DNA of 64,000 bases from Melastoma dodecandrum (GCA_029817715.1 JARUPY010000474.1:8804001-8868000); one strand, 5' to 3'; counted from the first letter of the stretch, positions 11,701 to 23,210 are shown. A program made the numbers and translations. Notes: generated by a model not told the origin, from the sequence alone.

Positions 11701-13236
11701 TACTGTATTTGTTGAATTTTCGTGTAGTATGGACAGTGACAAAGTGCTGATAATGCCAGCATGGATTGAACTTTCATCTGCCTTTGATAGGTGGCAGGGT
11801 TTTTTGATGCTACTGTTGCCAATGGTGCTGAAGTGAAGTTGGCTGCCAATTGGATAATGGGTGATATAGCAGCATATATGAAGAATGAGAAGTTGTCAAT
11901 TACTGATATTAAACTTACTCCTGACCAGCTTGCTGAGCTAATTGCCTCCATACAAGGAGGAACTATCAGTGGGAAGATTGGGAAAGAGGTATGAGGGCTT
12001 CCTGCACTTTCATATTATATATATTGCTTGCATGACACGAGTCTTTTTTAAAAATTAAGACTACCTTTGTTGTGAACTAGTCTTTGGTTTTGTATTTGAA
12101 TGGGGAGATTATGCGATAATCTCTTATTTTCACTTTCTCTGGTCAATATATGTGCTCCTAAAATGTATTCCGTCTTCCCCTTTTATTTTTTATTTTTTGT
12201 TTGCAACTTTGTTCTACAATAATTAAGTTGGCGGAGCGAGCAATTTTTCGGGGTAATGAAGCCTGCATCTTTTAAGAGACCTGCTTTTGGTGTTTGTAGA
12301 TATTATCTGCACTGATGGCAAAAGGTGGAACTGTTAAAGCAATGATAGAAGAGAAGGATCTGGTTCAGGTAACTTATTAGCTTTGGTGTATCTGCTGGGT
12401 GATTTATTATGACTGGTTTGGAAAGGTGAATAGTCCAATCCTGTCCTAAGTTCAATCCATGACAGTGAAACTGCAATGCTTGTCTCTTAATGTCATCAAG
12501 GTGGAGGGTTCCTTAATGTTTAATTCTTTGAGCCTGAAATCGAAGAGCATTGGAGTCTGTCCCTTGTCATTATAGTAAAATCTCGAAAATTTCCTTTTTA
12601 TCAGTGACTCGACCAAAAGTTATGCTCTTTTTGAAGCTGTTGTCAAAATTCTGATAAATCTTAATTAGTCCGTGTTAGTACAACATACGGGACCATTTTA
12701 CACTAAGTGATGCACATGTTGTCCATTTTTTATAAAGCGAATGCCCATACTTATTCTTCTTGTTTTTTCATGAACCAGTATGTCCCCGACAGGATATCTG
12801 TTGTTTTTAAAATTGTGTTATGCTGCTGGGACCCCTTCATGGAAGCTCTTGATTGATCAATATGCTTTAGATGAGAACTCAGAATTTCTTATGTTGCTGC
12901 TAATTTCTTTCCTCCTTCTGATGATGGATTTTCGCTCTATCTAATCACAGATCACAGATCCGTCTGAGATTGAAAAGATGGTAGAAAAAATACTGCTGGA
13001 TAACCCAACGCAGTTGGAGCAATACCGAGGAGGGAAAACGAAGCTACAGGGTTACTTTGCTGGCCAGGTGATACATATTAATGTTATTCTGAAGTGACGG
13101 GCTATAATTTACAGTAATGTGCTGATTACTTGAATTGAGTAAAAAAATTATGTAGGTCATGAAGGCATCAAAAGGGAAAGCAAATCCAGGACTCTTGAAC
13201 AAAATTCTTCTTGAGAAATTGAATGCCAAGAGTTAA
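8734..13236 (+). CDS. GATB: Glutamyl-tRNA(Gln) amidotransferase subunit B, organellar
   Basis: GatB is the kinase/tRNA-recognition subunit of GatCAB. This complex converts Glu-tRNA(Gln) to Gln-tRNA(Gln) in chloroplasts and mitochondria. Eight coding exons join into 549 residues: 8734-9363, 9966-10175, 10772-10912, 11006-11209, 11791-11988, 12300-12368, 12951-13067 and 13156-13236. The first ~60 residues are basic and Ser/Thr-rich, as in a dual-targeting transit peptide. The catalytic part follows with [29 protein letters not shown] and [16 protein letters not shown]. The GatB signature [11 protein letters not shown] opens exon 2. [20 protein letters not shown] is in exon 4, and the YqeY-like tail domain ([17 protein letters not shown] to [16 protein letters not shown]) is in exons 5-8. 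All introns are GT..AG except intron 1, whose donor reads CAG|GAAATT. If unspliced, translation would continue to 9543 and stop. Length and order fit the family. Confidence 0.93.
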
Positions 13237-13885
13237 ATATTGTTTGACACTACCCTCAAGCATTCATAAGATTGCTGCCATGATGTGGACCTCTTATTGC
13301 TGTAAAATCGGCTCCCTGCACAACGGTAGATTGTTTCACATGGCCATCGGTGATTTCTTGAGATATTCACAAAACTGGCATGGAGTTTTCTGACACGTGA
13401 TGGTCCTTACGTTGACTCAGGTTATTTTTTGTAGGACTTTGGGGTCAAAAGGTGCATTTTCCCAGGGCTTTTCTTAAGGTAGCTGCCTTCTCTCTCAACG
13501 CGTTTGTCAAATAACCGTTTCAATTTAAGACTTGTGTTGTACAAGTATTTGCTGGATATTAATGGATGGACTGACATTAATTTAGAAGTCGTGCTCTATA
13601 AAAGGTAAAGGCCTTTGTTCTTGAAGAAATGTTATCCCCGAGTTTATGTTATTGGCTCCTAAATTCGCATAAAAAGCTTAATTTGCTTCGCTATTTGTTG
13701 GGTAGCGTTGCATTAATGTCGTTTCCTGAGGTTTTTCTATCTAATGAAATTGTGAGAGGGGAAAGGGGATGGGGTTCTCTTCCTCGGAGTTGAGAAACAA
13801 CTGAAATGGAATGTAACGGTTTGTCCGTCAATGGATCTTTCGAGTGGGTAAGGCTTGGGCTGCCAAGTCAGCCCAACTTTTAACT
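13237..13885. other. GATB 3' UTR and intergenic sequence
   Basis: There is no open frame of interest here. The first few hundred bases are probably the 3' UTR of GATB, and the rest is unremarkable AT-rich sequence up to the Mutator-like insertion. Confidence 0.5.
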
Positions 13886-13895
13886 TTTATTTTAT

Positions 13896-14748
13896 GAGTT
13901 TTGTTACTAAATAACGTTGGTTCGAAAATTATTTCGTTAAATATCGTCGGAAGTTTGGAAATTCATTGACTAAGGTAGCGAAATCAGCCTTACAAATGCC
14001 GACTTCGATCATTAAGTACAAAGGCTGACTTCATAATACTCAAATCGAAGTCGGTCTTTTCATGTCATTCGTCCCACAAAAATGAAGTTGGTCTTTATAA
14101 GGCTGCTTTTTTTAATATTTAAATAAAAAAAAGAGTGTCTTCCTAAAATCGGTCTTTATAAGACTGACTTTCGTAAGGCAATAAGAAAATCAGTCTTATC
14201 AAGATCAGACTCTTTTATGAAGTGAAAAAGAAAAACTTTCGTAGGTAGTACGACCAAGTTGTAGACTCCTTCCTGCCTCTACCCCTCTCTATCATTGATG
14301 ACGTTGACAATTGTTTCTCGTTTTCTTTTTTTTTTTTCTTTTGAACTTTGGAAAGCAGAGAACTGAGGGGTTTTCACATCGCAGGAGGACGGGGGTAGAG
14401 GGCGAGGGGTGGGGATGGGTTTTCACATCGCAAGGGTGAGGGTGGGACCATTAACTTTATTTGCCTTACGAAAGTTTTGTGTTTTCACTCCACGGACGAT
14501 TCGACCTTACAAGGTCGACTTATTTATTATCTTATAAAAGTAGGCCTTACAAAGTCCAATTTTAGGAAAACACTTTTACGAAGGGACGGACGGCTATGGG
14601 GAAATCATCCTTACAAAGACCGACTTTTTTTATGATGGAAGTCGATTTTTGTAAGGCCGATTTCACCACATTAGTTGAGGAAATTCGAAACTTACAACTT
14701 TATTTGGCAAAATAGTTTTCGAACTAACGTTATTTAGGAACAAGACTC
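13896..14748. mobile_element. Non-autonomous Mutator-like (MULE) element, 853 bp
   Basis: The ends are long imperfect terminal inverted repeats of about 110 bp. 13896 onward reads GAGTTTTGTTACTAAATAACG, and the reverse complement of the right end reads GAGTCTTGTTCCTAAATAAC. The element is flanked by identical 10-bp direct repeats TTTATTTTAT at 13886-13895 and 14749-14758. A 9-10-bp AT-rich target duplication with long terminal repeats is the mark of MULEs. Inside, variants of the word GGTCTTTATAAGGC/GACTTTCGTAAGGC occur several times in both orientations. There is no open frame, so it must depend on a transposase from elsewhere. Confidence 0.82.
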
Positions 14749-14758
14749 TTTATTTTAT

Positions 14759-15204
14759 AGGTAAGTAATAATATATGGACATCAAAATTTATATGTCCCC
14801 TACAATCTACCGACTTTAGCCTCGTAGTAAGTGGCACCCCTAAGTAATGATTCAGAAGGGCACCTTCTTTCTGAGATGGTGGATGGTAGTGATACTGGTG
14901 GGCCGGCCTACTGCCGGCATACCATTAGTACTATAGAAAGGAGGAGGTGGTGTTTGCGAGATGGTAAATTCTCACTTTAACTTTTTAAGCTTAAACATAT
15001 CATCTCATGCTAGGATTGTTTAATGGAACAATAGTTGGAGTTGCGATCAGAGGGATGTGTGGAGAGTATCCTATTAACCGAGACAACACTTAGTGGTTAG
15101 TATTCAGAATAATCCTTTATAATATTAAGATAAAAACATTAAAAGTTTTAAGAATTAATTAACCACGCGTTGCAATTAGATGGTATGGTGCATCAAACTT
15201 TTGG
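14759..15204. other. Unassigned sequence between MULE and nested LTR block
   Basis: No gene, repeat or recognisable motif was seen here. It continues, across the nested insertion, at 30626. Confidence 0.4.
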
Positions 15205-15209
15205 CCTTG

Positions 15210-16034
15210 TGTTTGCACACGAACACACGGGCTGCCAGAACGCTCAACAAGTGTGGAATTATAGACATAGTGAACAATGCGGTCCTCGTAACAGTAAACA
15301 ATGTAGACAACAATGTGGAAAAGGAAAACATCTTTCATTCAGAAGAGGTTCAAACACTTACAACCATTGTTGTTTAGAAAATTAAACACAAATATAGACA
15401 TAAACTGGTGGAATGCAAAGAACAATGGAGAACAAAAAGTGTTTCCTGAGAGGGTTGATGTCCATGTAATACAGTAAAAGAAATTACAACTATTTATACT
15501 AAAGAAATAAATAAAATCGCCATAAGCTTGTGAGAAACCGCCAAGGATAGCGGGGAGAGCGCTTGAAAACTGTTGAAGAGAACGTGGATGAGAGTTGTGG
15601 CAACTGCTCCTCAAAGTCACGTGGGTATTCTCGATTTGATAAGGATAATCTGATATTTTTTTCTCTTGAAGGTGAAATTAATATTTTCCCTTTGATTCTC
15701 CATTCATCTCATGGGAGAATACAATATTTTTCACTCTCGACAGAGAAAATCTAATTTTTTTTATTAATCGATCAAGAATGTTGCTCTTTTTCTTTCTTTC
15801 TCCTACGTGTCAATTAATAATTTATTTTATTATAATTTTTAGTTCTCGAGTACCTTCTCGATCAATCTCTCCTATCAAAAATTTCCTTTTGAATACTTCC
15901 CGATTGTTTGTCCAAATTAATTTTTCATAATCAATAGCCCAAAATATTCACTCTCAAAAAAATATCTTGTCGATTTCTTCTCAATTAAGAGTCAAAATCT
16001 TGTCTATCGAGCCCAATATTGTTATGTATAAACA
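15210..16034 (-). repeat. 3' LTR of a short non-autonomous LTR retrotransposon (copy A)
   Basis: This 825-bp repeat starts TGTTTGCACA and ends ATAAACA. It matches a second copy that begins at 16896, is interrupted at 17151/30156 and ends at 30620 with TGTGCAAACA. Shared landmarks include ACACGGGC, a TTTTAGTTCTCGAGTA-like segment, and AGTCAAAATCT near the end. A purine run (GCGGGGGGCAAAA on the minus strand, 16035-16048) directly abuts it. That marks this copy as the 3' LTR of a minus-strand element. The direct repeat CCTTG (15205-15209) recurs immediately after the other copy at 30621-30625. Confidence 0.8.
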
Positions 16035-16895
16035 TTTTGCCCCCCGCAACGAGACAAATCATTGTAATCTCATTATTACTCACTTGAGAAATATTTTTTA
16101 TATTATTTTCGACTAATACACATTTTCTTCTCCACCTCACTTCCTTCTTTTTTCTAATGTTTTTATCAATCATCACATTCATCTCGATGACATACTAATT
16201 GGAAAGAGAGTGTAACGAATTTTTTTTCTTCTCCCTCGTTTTTTATAAAAAAATCTATTCACTCGTCTCGATATCCTTTTTCTTTCTTCTCGACTTGGAT
16301 TTCTCTTCTCCATTGACTTGAGTGGGCCAAATACATTACATTTAAATGAATTTTTTGGTGCGTGTCACTTATTTATATGGATACATCCATGAATATCGCA
16401 CGATTGTTTGAATAAACTCAATATCTCCTCTGCGTAAATAATAAAATTGCTCGATCCTAAGGATGTATTCTCTGGTAGAAAATCGACTTCCTTGAGCGAC
16501 GAGATATTGTTTGTTAAGTCATTAACTTTAACTTGATGTAATTTGAATTTTTGGAGACGGCAATATGTCGTCTTTTCTTCGAAACTGGACAATGTCAAGT
16601 TTCTCGACTGGTTCTACGGCCAAATTTGACATTCGTTGTAATACCGATGTATTTGCCACGACTTTTGCAACAATGCCCTTTAACATGTCTGTGAGCATAA
16701 CCTATGTGTAGTTCATCACAAATTGTCTCCCATTTATCACAAACAATCTCTAATATATAACATTGTCTCCCAGCTATCGCCAATTTTCTCCCAGGATTCT
16801 TGAAACCTTTGATCCCACTTATTAATTTTTGGCACAGAGATTCAAATTCTTTTTTAAATCCATTTTTCATTCTCTCACTATGGTTGCAAAAAACA
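16035..16895 (-). mobile_element. Internal domain of the short non-autonomous LTR element
   Basis: This is 861 bp between the two LTR copies. On the minus strand it has two modest open frames (about 16365-16598, and 16595 up into the LTR), but neither resembles gag, protease, reverse transcriptase or integrase. The polypurine tract is beside 16034. I could not recognise a primer-binding site next to 16896. With LTRs of about 720-825 bp, the whole element would be about 2.4 kb, in the size range of non-autonomous LTR elements that borrow enzymes from others. Confidence 0.65.
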
Positions 16896-17151
16896 TGTTC
16901 GCACACAAAAACACGGGCCACCGGAACACTTATCAGAGTGTGAAAATTATAAACACAGTGAACGAATGTGGTCACCATAACAATAAACAATGTAAACAAC
17001 AATCGGGAAAAGGAAAATATGAGCTTTCATTCAAAAGAGGTTCAAACTCTTACAATCATTATTTTCTAGAAAGCTAAACACAAATGACGATGGAAAAGTA
17101 AAGAACGACGGAGGACAAAAAGTGCCTGCTAAGTGAATTAATGTTCGTATT
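16896..17151 (-). repeat. 5' LTR copy B of the short element, left part
   Basis: It starts TGTTCGCACAC and follows copy A (15210 onward) through to a point equivalent to about 15470, where a sirevirus-like LTR interrupts it. The remainder resumes at 30156. Confidence 0.75.
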
Positions 17152-18710
17152 TGTTAAATAGGTTTTGATGATGAGTCTTGACCTTCTGTGAAACAGATAT
17201 CCAACATTTACACAACCTAAGCTACTTATATTGAAAACTTTCTGTAAGAAATATTTTTGTGATTAAATGATTATCTAATCATTGTTTTTATTATGAAATC
17301 AAAGGGAATCGATCAAGACATTATTCTGATCAAAATTTCCGAATTACGTTTTTAAATAATCACAATAGTAATTATACTTTCCATTGAACGAAATATATTA
17401 CCTATTTATGGTAATGTTCTATGTGGTTGAATCAATCTGACCACCAATGAACCGTTATTTGAGACATTTATCCACATCATCTATCTAGATTCATCCAATT
17501 AAATAACATGGACAAAATGAAATCGAATTTGTTAATGGTGGAAATTAATCTTGAATTATTTCCATTCGCAGAAGATTACTGATCAGTTTCAGCCAAAACC
17601 ATATGTATTGCAGTATTCATGGAAATATTGTCAAATAATAATCATATTGATATGATATGATTACCTAATGAATACTTACGTGGGTGTGGCATTTGTTGTA
17701 AACATTAAATTGTAATATTATCTAATCTTTTGTTGTATTTGTTCGTAGAAGGCTGATTTGTCAACTTTCACCTTCAATGTTTAGACTTAGAATTTCTTAT
17801 ATAATTAGAGTCATCAGTCACATTCTCTGGTGGCGTATCATTATGTGGCATAGTGTAAAATACAGAGAGTGTGTTAAGAGCTTGTAAACTTCGGTTTGTT
17901 CGAGCTTTGTTAATCACACACGATGGACGTGAGGTGCAGAAGGTTGCATCGCTGGTGAAGTCTTCTGGGATGGTGACCTAGGGGACACGAGGGATTCTTG
18001 GTTGGAGGCTATAGGAGACGTTGGCAGAGGCGTGTGGCTGGAAGCAGGCATGGCCAACGTATAGTGGGCCGAAGAGAAGGGCACATATCTCAGGAGAACA
18101 GTAGTTAAGGGACTGACCAACTTCTGTGGTGTAATGTTCTGTGTGTGTAGGAACTTAGGACAGAGGTTGTTGTCTGCTTTCGTGGGGCTTGCTGCGTGCT
18201 TGCGTCGGGCTTGCTACGTGCTTGCGTGGGGTTCGCCACGTAGTCGCTATCTCGAGGCGGTCGTGCAGGTCGTGTGAAGCCGCCGGAAGTAAAATATATT
18301 CTTGGACAAGGGTTGCTGTCTGCTAGCGTAGGGTTTGCTACGTGCTCGCGTGGGGCAAGCCACGAAGTCGTTGTCCGGAGGGATTGTGCAACAGAAGTCG
18401 CAGTGAGGAACTTTGTAGGAAAGGACAACGCCCTAGGGGAAAGTCCGAACACCTTGTTAGTGACACTAACACGTGCATCGGCCACTACAGTACAGAACCT
18501 TTCGGTCTGTGCTGTGAAAATCGGTCACCTTTGGTACATAACCTCTGGTCTGTGCTGTAGAAGGTTAACACCTTTGGTACAGAACCTTCTGGTCTGTGCT
18601 GTGCAACTCAATCATCTGTGGTGCAGAACCTTATGTTCTATGCTATAAAAGGTTGATCACGTAACACCTTCTGTAATCGCTACTACGTTACGTCTGAGTG
18701 ATAACTATCC
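17152..18710 (+). repeat. Old sirevirus-like solo LTR, left part
   Basis: It starts TGTTAAATAGG followed by TTTTGATGATGAGTC, the reverse-complement counterpart of the end of the young sirevirus LTRs. So it is a related LTR in the opposite orientation. It contains degenerate internal duplications (18150-18420) and four tandem 43-44-bp units at 18491-18665. It is cut at 18710 by the young sirevirus and resumes at 29923. Rejoined length is about 1.8 kb, against about 1.99 kb for the young LTRs. Clear target duplications at its outer ends were not seen. With no internal domain on either side, a solo LTR is the simplest reading. Confidence 0.7.
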
Positions 18711-20695
18711 TGTTGGCCCAAAGATTACACTAAGTGGGGGGTGAATTAGTGTTAAGTCCAATTAAGGAATTCTTAAACGTTTTTTCACAACCCACTCAGC
18801 GGAAGCAAGTTGCTGTAAGACAAAACTTGTGAAATGGACTTCAAAATGAATCGAAGAACACAAGGGATTTTATAGTGGTTCGGTGAATGCACTTACGTCC
18901 ACTTTCGGTCGTTTTCACTAATACTTTGAAATAGTGATTACAGTGTAGAAGGTTGAACCTTCTGTTGTGTAAGAAAATAGTTTCTTTAACCACGGTGCGG
19001 TTAGACTAGCTTAACCAGTGCAAGAAACTCTCTGGCTGAGTTTAAGATGAGTCTAGGTCGAATCACAAGAAAATCAACCAGACTTGCATGAGCACAGAAC
19101 CTTGACTGGAAGCTTCAGCCTTCTGTGACGTTGTAGTTGACTGTCGCTTCTGTGGATCAGCGAACAGATTCAACGACGCCTTCTCCAAGTGTTTGGACGT
19201 CTCTGATGTGCTTCTCTTTTTGTATTTTTTGTTTAATCTGCAAAACAAATAAAGATAACCTGTCTACAGTAGGTTGCAGTCCCTCACCACTTACGCCTGC
19301 TGCAGAACCTTCTCTTAGACCTGCTGTACGCCTACTCGCCACCAACGAACCCTTCTCAAGCCCCTGTGCACGCAGTCCGACGTCACGGACAGCTTCCCAG
19401 TCAAGTCCTTCGCATTCACAGCCAACGACACCCACGAAGTGCCTTCGCCAATGCACACCTCCTGCAAATACATGAACAACAAAATAACCAACTACAGAAG
19501 GTTGGTGGTCCCTCACCACTGAACCCCTGCTACGGACTCCTTCTCTCCGACCAACTCTGTACGTCTACTCGTCACCAACGAACCCGTCCCCCAAGCCCTG
19601 ATGCACGCAGTCAGACGGCACGAACAAAGTTCCGGTCGAGTCCCTCAGATCCGTACGCAACGAAGTCATCGGAGCGGCTTCACCCACGCTCAACCCGCTG
19701 TAGTTACCTCCTGCGAGAACTCTCGCCTGGAGAACCCGTCCTGCACACTCACACACATGTTAAACAACCAATAACGTTGCCAAATGTCAATACTTACGCT
19801 CTAATGTATATTTAAAATGTTTTTAGGTTTTTCTCTTATATAGATGTTCCGTCCTCCTCTGAAGAAGGAAACTTATTTTACCAGATACGAAATTTGACCA
19901 GATTAATCTCCAACGTGTATAAATTATTTGGAGACGATCTTTGATTGATATCTGATCAATCAGATCATCCGATCGTAAGATCTCGTCTTTTAGAAGGTTA
20001 GAACCTAATTCGATCAACAACCTTCTATAGTTGGAAAGAAAGAATATTTTATTTCCAACTTGATAAATCTGATAATGGACATGTTTATTTATCTGTTGGA
20101 ACCGTCCATAATTAATTTTGTATTAATCGGACGTTTTATTTCCCAGATATTACATGATAGAAGGTTCAGCTTGTCAGAACAAGTATCCTTCCATACAAGT
20201 AAATAATCAATCAATTATTTCTAAATTGACATAATTCGTTCCAGATAAGATTTTCATTGTATCTGGACGAAATTGGTCTGAAAACATTGTTTGAGAACGG
20301 TTTCTATATAACCTAATATTTTTCAGAAGGTTAAATAGAAGTTGCAAAAAATAACAAAATAATTTCCTTGATTAGGAAATATTTTATTTTTGACATTCAA
20401 ACATTTGTTTATCAGATACATATTAATTCAAATAATATTCTTAAGAATATTCCCTTTTTGAATTAATAATATAATTAAGATAGTCAATATTAATTAATTA
20501 TTGAAATATCTTATTATAGAAATATTCTCTAATCACGTCTTTTGATCTGATAAGATCATTGAAGGGTGAAGAAAATATTTTTGTGATTTGTTTCCTTTAT
20601 TATGAAGCATATCTTCGTTACAGGAGGTTACAGCTTCTGTAAAGTCATAGCAGGTCAAACCTGCTGTTTGACTCATCATTAAAATCTTGTCAACA
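18711..20695 (-). repeat. 3' LTR of the sirevirus element
   Basis: This is 1985 bp, near-identical to 27931-29917. It contains a palindromic AGAAGGTTGAACCTTCT at 18947-18963 and a diverged tandem duplication of about 230 bp (about 19268-19495 and 19497-19760). In the duplication, CACCAACGAACCC and CACGCAGTC recur once per unit. Open frames across it on both strands are by-products of this GC-rich repeat. Confidence 0.92.
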
Positions 20696-20711
20696 ATCTC
20701 CCCCTTTTTGA
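20696..20711 (-). other. Polypurine tract of the sirevirus
   Basis: On the minus strand it reads CAAAAAGGGGGAGAT directly before the 3' LTR start TGTTGAC. It primes plus-strand DNA synthesis. Similar GAGGGGGAG tracts lie further inside at 20767-20775 and 21077-21085. Confidence 0.85.
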
Positions 20712-21049
20712 TGATGACAAAACATTCATCCACAGGAGATTTGTTCATACAAGATTACATATCAAACTCCCCCTCAGATAGAGACGATAAGGGTTTGACA
20801 CTTTATAGATGCTTCAACATGCTTTTACTTTTGCAGAGTGCAAAAGCTTATGTGTAAGCATATAGCTTAAACAGATTACAGGGACAAGGCTCCTGTATAT
20901 TTAGCCCGACAGTAGCATGTGCTTCTGCACTCCCAGCAAAAATGAGTTGTGCTCAAATTTTGCATACCCTTATAGAAGGTTAAAAAACCTCTTAGTAGGT
21001 TTTTCCTTCTATCCCGCTAAATATCACAAGAATTCTTGTGGGTTTGAGA

Positions 21050-22552
21050 TTAGCAAACGCTATATCTCTGTGTTATCTCCCCCTCAGCAGGAGTTCCAGT
21101 CTTTCCAGAAGTAGCAGATGCTTCCTTCTGTCGACTCTCTTTTCCCTTAGATTTCTGGATCCAGCCACTTTGAGTCTTCACGTATTGCATACTTGCAATA
21201 ATCTGTCGACCAAAGTTTCCAACCCGCCATTTTTCAAGTGCAGTTGTAGGATTTGGATCAATCTCACGAAATCGGAGAAGAGCAGCCACAACCTGACCAT
21301 AGGGGAGGGCTTTGTCCTTTGCTTTTATACAAGCCTCCATGTGACCAAAAATCAGCGCCCCTAGGTTGAACGGCTTTCCGTGCTCCATAATCTGAGCATC
21401 TCTGGGAGTTACCGCATCCAGACTTCCTGTCCGTGGTAGGAGACAGAAGATCACTGATCGGTGGAGAATCCTCTTGGGAAGCTCCAAAGCAGCAGACTCA
21501 AGGTACTGTGGCACTTTCACTTTTGATCCAAGGATCACACTGTATGACTGATTCTTGTTTGGCATGGGAAGAACAGGATGTTCTGGGTAGCCGAACAGAG
21601 TGTTCACGTCATGGACAGAGTAGACCAGAGTGATGCCATCAACCACAGTCCTAACATACTTAACAAAGTTGTTAGTTCTATAGCAGGTGAGGTTTGCATA
21701 GAACTCACGGATCTTGGCTACAGCAACCTCAACATAAATTTCACATAAGACTTTCAAACCCAGTTTTTCATACATGGGTGTGATATCCAGGCCATTTGCA
21801 GCGAACCAGCTGAAATCCAAGCGCTTAATTGCAGCAATTTGTCTATTTGCGAGGCAGGAAGGTACAGCTTCTGCATTAACAACCTCATCTATTTCCGCTT
21901 GGGAGATAGAAGGTGATACCTGAGGTGTGAAGACGTTTGAAGGCTTGGTCTTTTTCAAGACTTCCTGCTTCAGGGACTTACTCACAGACTCGGGGCTTTT
22001 GCGCTTGTGTCGTGTTCTAGAAGATACACTCCTAGAAACTATGATTGATGCCGAACGCTTGGGTTTCACAGGAACATATTCCACAGCAACCGCCTTGCCC
22101 TTCAGCTTAGTTTTGGGTGACACAGAGGGTTTGAGAGCGACAGCCAAGGGACTAACCTCCTGTGCTTCGTCCTCGTCATCCTCAGAGGAAACCTCGTCTA
22201 TGACAGGGGTTTCATCTTCCTGACCTAGATCAGCGTCTTCCAGAGGGTTTTCATCCTCCAAGACGAGATCAACAGCAGGATCGGACGCTTCGTCAGCCTC
22301 AATAGCAGGTTCCTCTAGAAATTCCTCTGGTACAGGACTTTCCTTCGAAACAGGGGTTTCGTCCTGCACTGCTTCGACAGCGACGTTGGACATCTCCTTG
22401 TCCTCGGCAAGCGAGTACTTGGCGATTTCCGATTCCAAGGGCGTGATTTCCTCGTCAACAGCAGGAATCGCAGGGATGGTTGGTTGAGGCTCACCCGACG
22501 TGGCAGAGAGGGAGAATGAGCGGCGGGTTACGGCCTTGCTCTTCGGTGCCAT
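21050..22552 (-). CDS. Sirevirus third ORF in the 'envelope' position, 500 aa
   Basis: This is an intact frame of 500 residues downstream of pol, starting with MAPKSKAVTRRSFS. Residues about 25-140 are strongly acidic with Pro, Glu, Asp and Ser (low complexity). About 150-215 is basic and Ser-rich, with possible nuclear-localisation patches (RTRHKRKSPES). From about 235 on there is a folded part containing FYANLTCYRTN and VHDVNTLFGYPEH. This resembles the plant 'putative transposon protein' domain often found in such elements. No signal peptide or clear membrane segment is visible, so it is not a conventional envelope glycoprotein. The 3' end overlaps a purine tract. Its integrity contrasts with the ruined gag-pol upstream. 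Function unknown. Confidence 0.7.
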   Translation of the reverse strand: MAPKSKAVTRRSFSLSATSGEPQPTIPAIPAVDEEITPLESEIAKYSLAEDKEMSNVAVEAVQDETPVSKESPVPEEFLEEPAIEADEASDPAVDLVLEDENPLEDADLGQEDETPVIDEVSSEDDEDEAQEVSPLAVALKPSVSPKTKLKGKAVAVEYVPVKPKRSASIIVSRSVSSRTRHKRKSPESVSKSLKQEVLKKTKPSNVFTPQVSPSISQAEIDEVVNAEAVPSCLANRQIAAIKRLDFSWFAANGLDITPMYEKLGLKVLCEIYVEVAVAKIREFYANLTCYRTNNFVKYVRTVVDGITLVYSVHDVNTLFGYPEHPVLPMPNKNQSYSVILGSKVKVPQYLESAALELPKRILHRSVIFCLLPRTGSLDAVTPRDAQIMEHGKPFNLGALIFGHMEACIKAKDKALPYGQVVAALLRFREIDPNPTTALEKWRVGNFGRQIIASMQYVKTQSGWIQKSKGKESRQKEASATSGKTGTPAEGEITQRYSVC

Positions 22553-23210
22553 TTGCCTGAGCTTATTTGAGCGATTGGGGAGTAGGGAAGGATCAGATTT
22601 GCTTTCTAGGGTTTCTCGGGTAAGTTCGACAGTGGTGGGAAGCCACGATGGAAGAACGTGAGAATAAATAGAAGCAATAGTCTGGTTTAGGAAAATAATA
22701 TTTTATTTTATTTCCTAAAATTGATTTATTGAGAAACTTTTCCCAATAAAATCATAACTTCCCGATTTTAATCAAGATCAATTATTCTTGACGTGAGGGG
22801 AAATAAATCAGATAAGATTTTCTCAAATTTTCTTAAAATAAAGATATGCTTTCGGACAAAAGATTTACTTTCTGTTTTAAGCTTCGATAGAGGATATATT
22901 AAATATTCCTCCAAGATTTATTAAGAAAATCTGAAAATATCACTTAAAATTCTCTCATCATATATTCACTTATTAAGGAATATATTTGGTTATCTTCGAA
23001 GCATAAGTATCGATTTAACCCATACACAAGGTATAACCTTCCGTGTGTAGTTTCTGTGAGAATCTACGTTAATAAAAAGGACTCTTTCTTGACAAGATTT
23101 TCATTAGAATAATATTGTCCAGAATACTCTTTTGAAAAATACATTTCGAATTAAATTTTCGAAAGATATTTAATACAGAACGTTGAACATTCTGTACAAC
23201 GTCTCTATTA
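22553..23210. other. Sirevirus spacer between pol and the third ORF
   Basis: This is AT-rich, non-coding sequence on both strands. It contains several AGAAGGTT-like words, for example TAACCTTCCGTG near 23034 and the palindrome-like AGAACGTTGAACATTCT at about 23178. It probably serves as the leader or promoter of the third ORF. Confidence 0.4.

Noticed and set aside
18274..18648. Open frames in the old sirevirus-like LTR
   Set aside because: They follow tandem repeats of the LTR and differ between frames, with no motif.
19137..19815. Open frames across the sirevirus LTR (also 28514-29024)
   Set aside because: Both strands are open over a GC-rich tandem duplication in a non-coding LTR.
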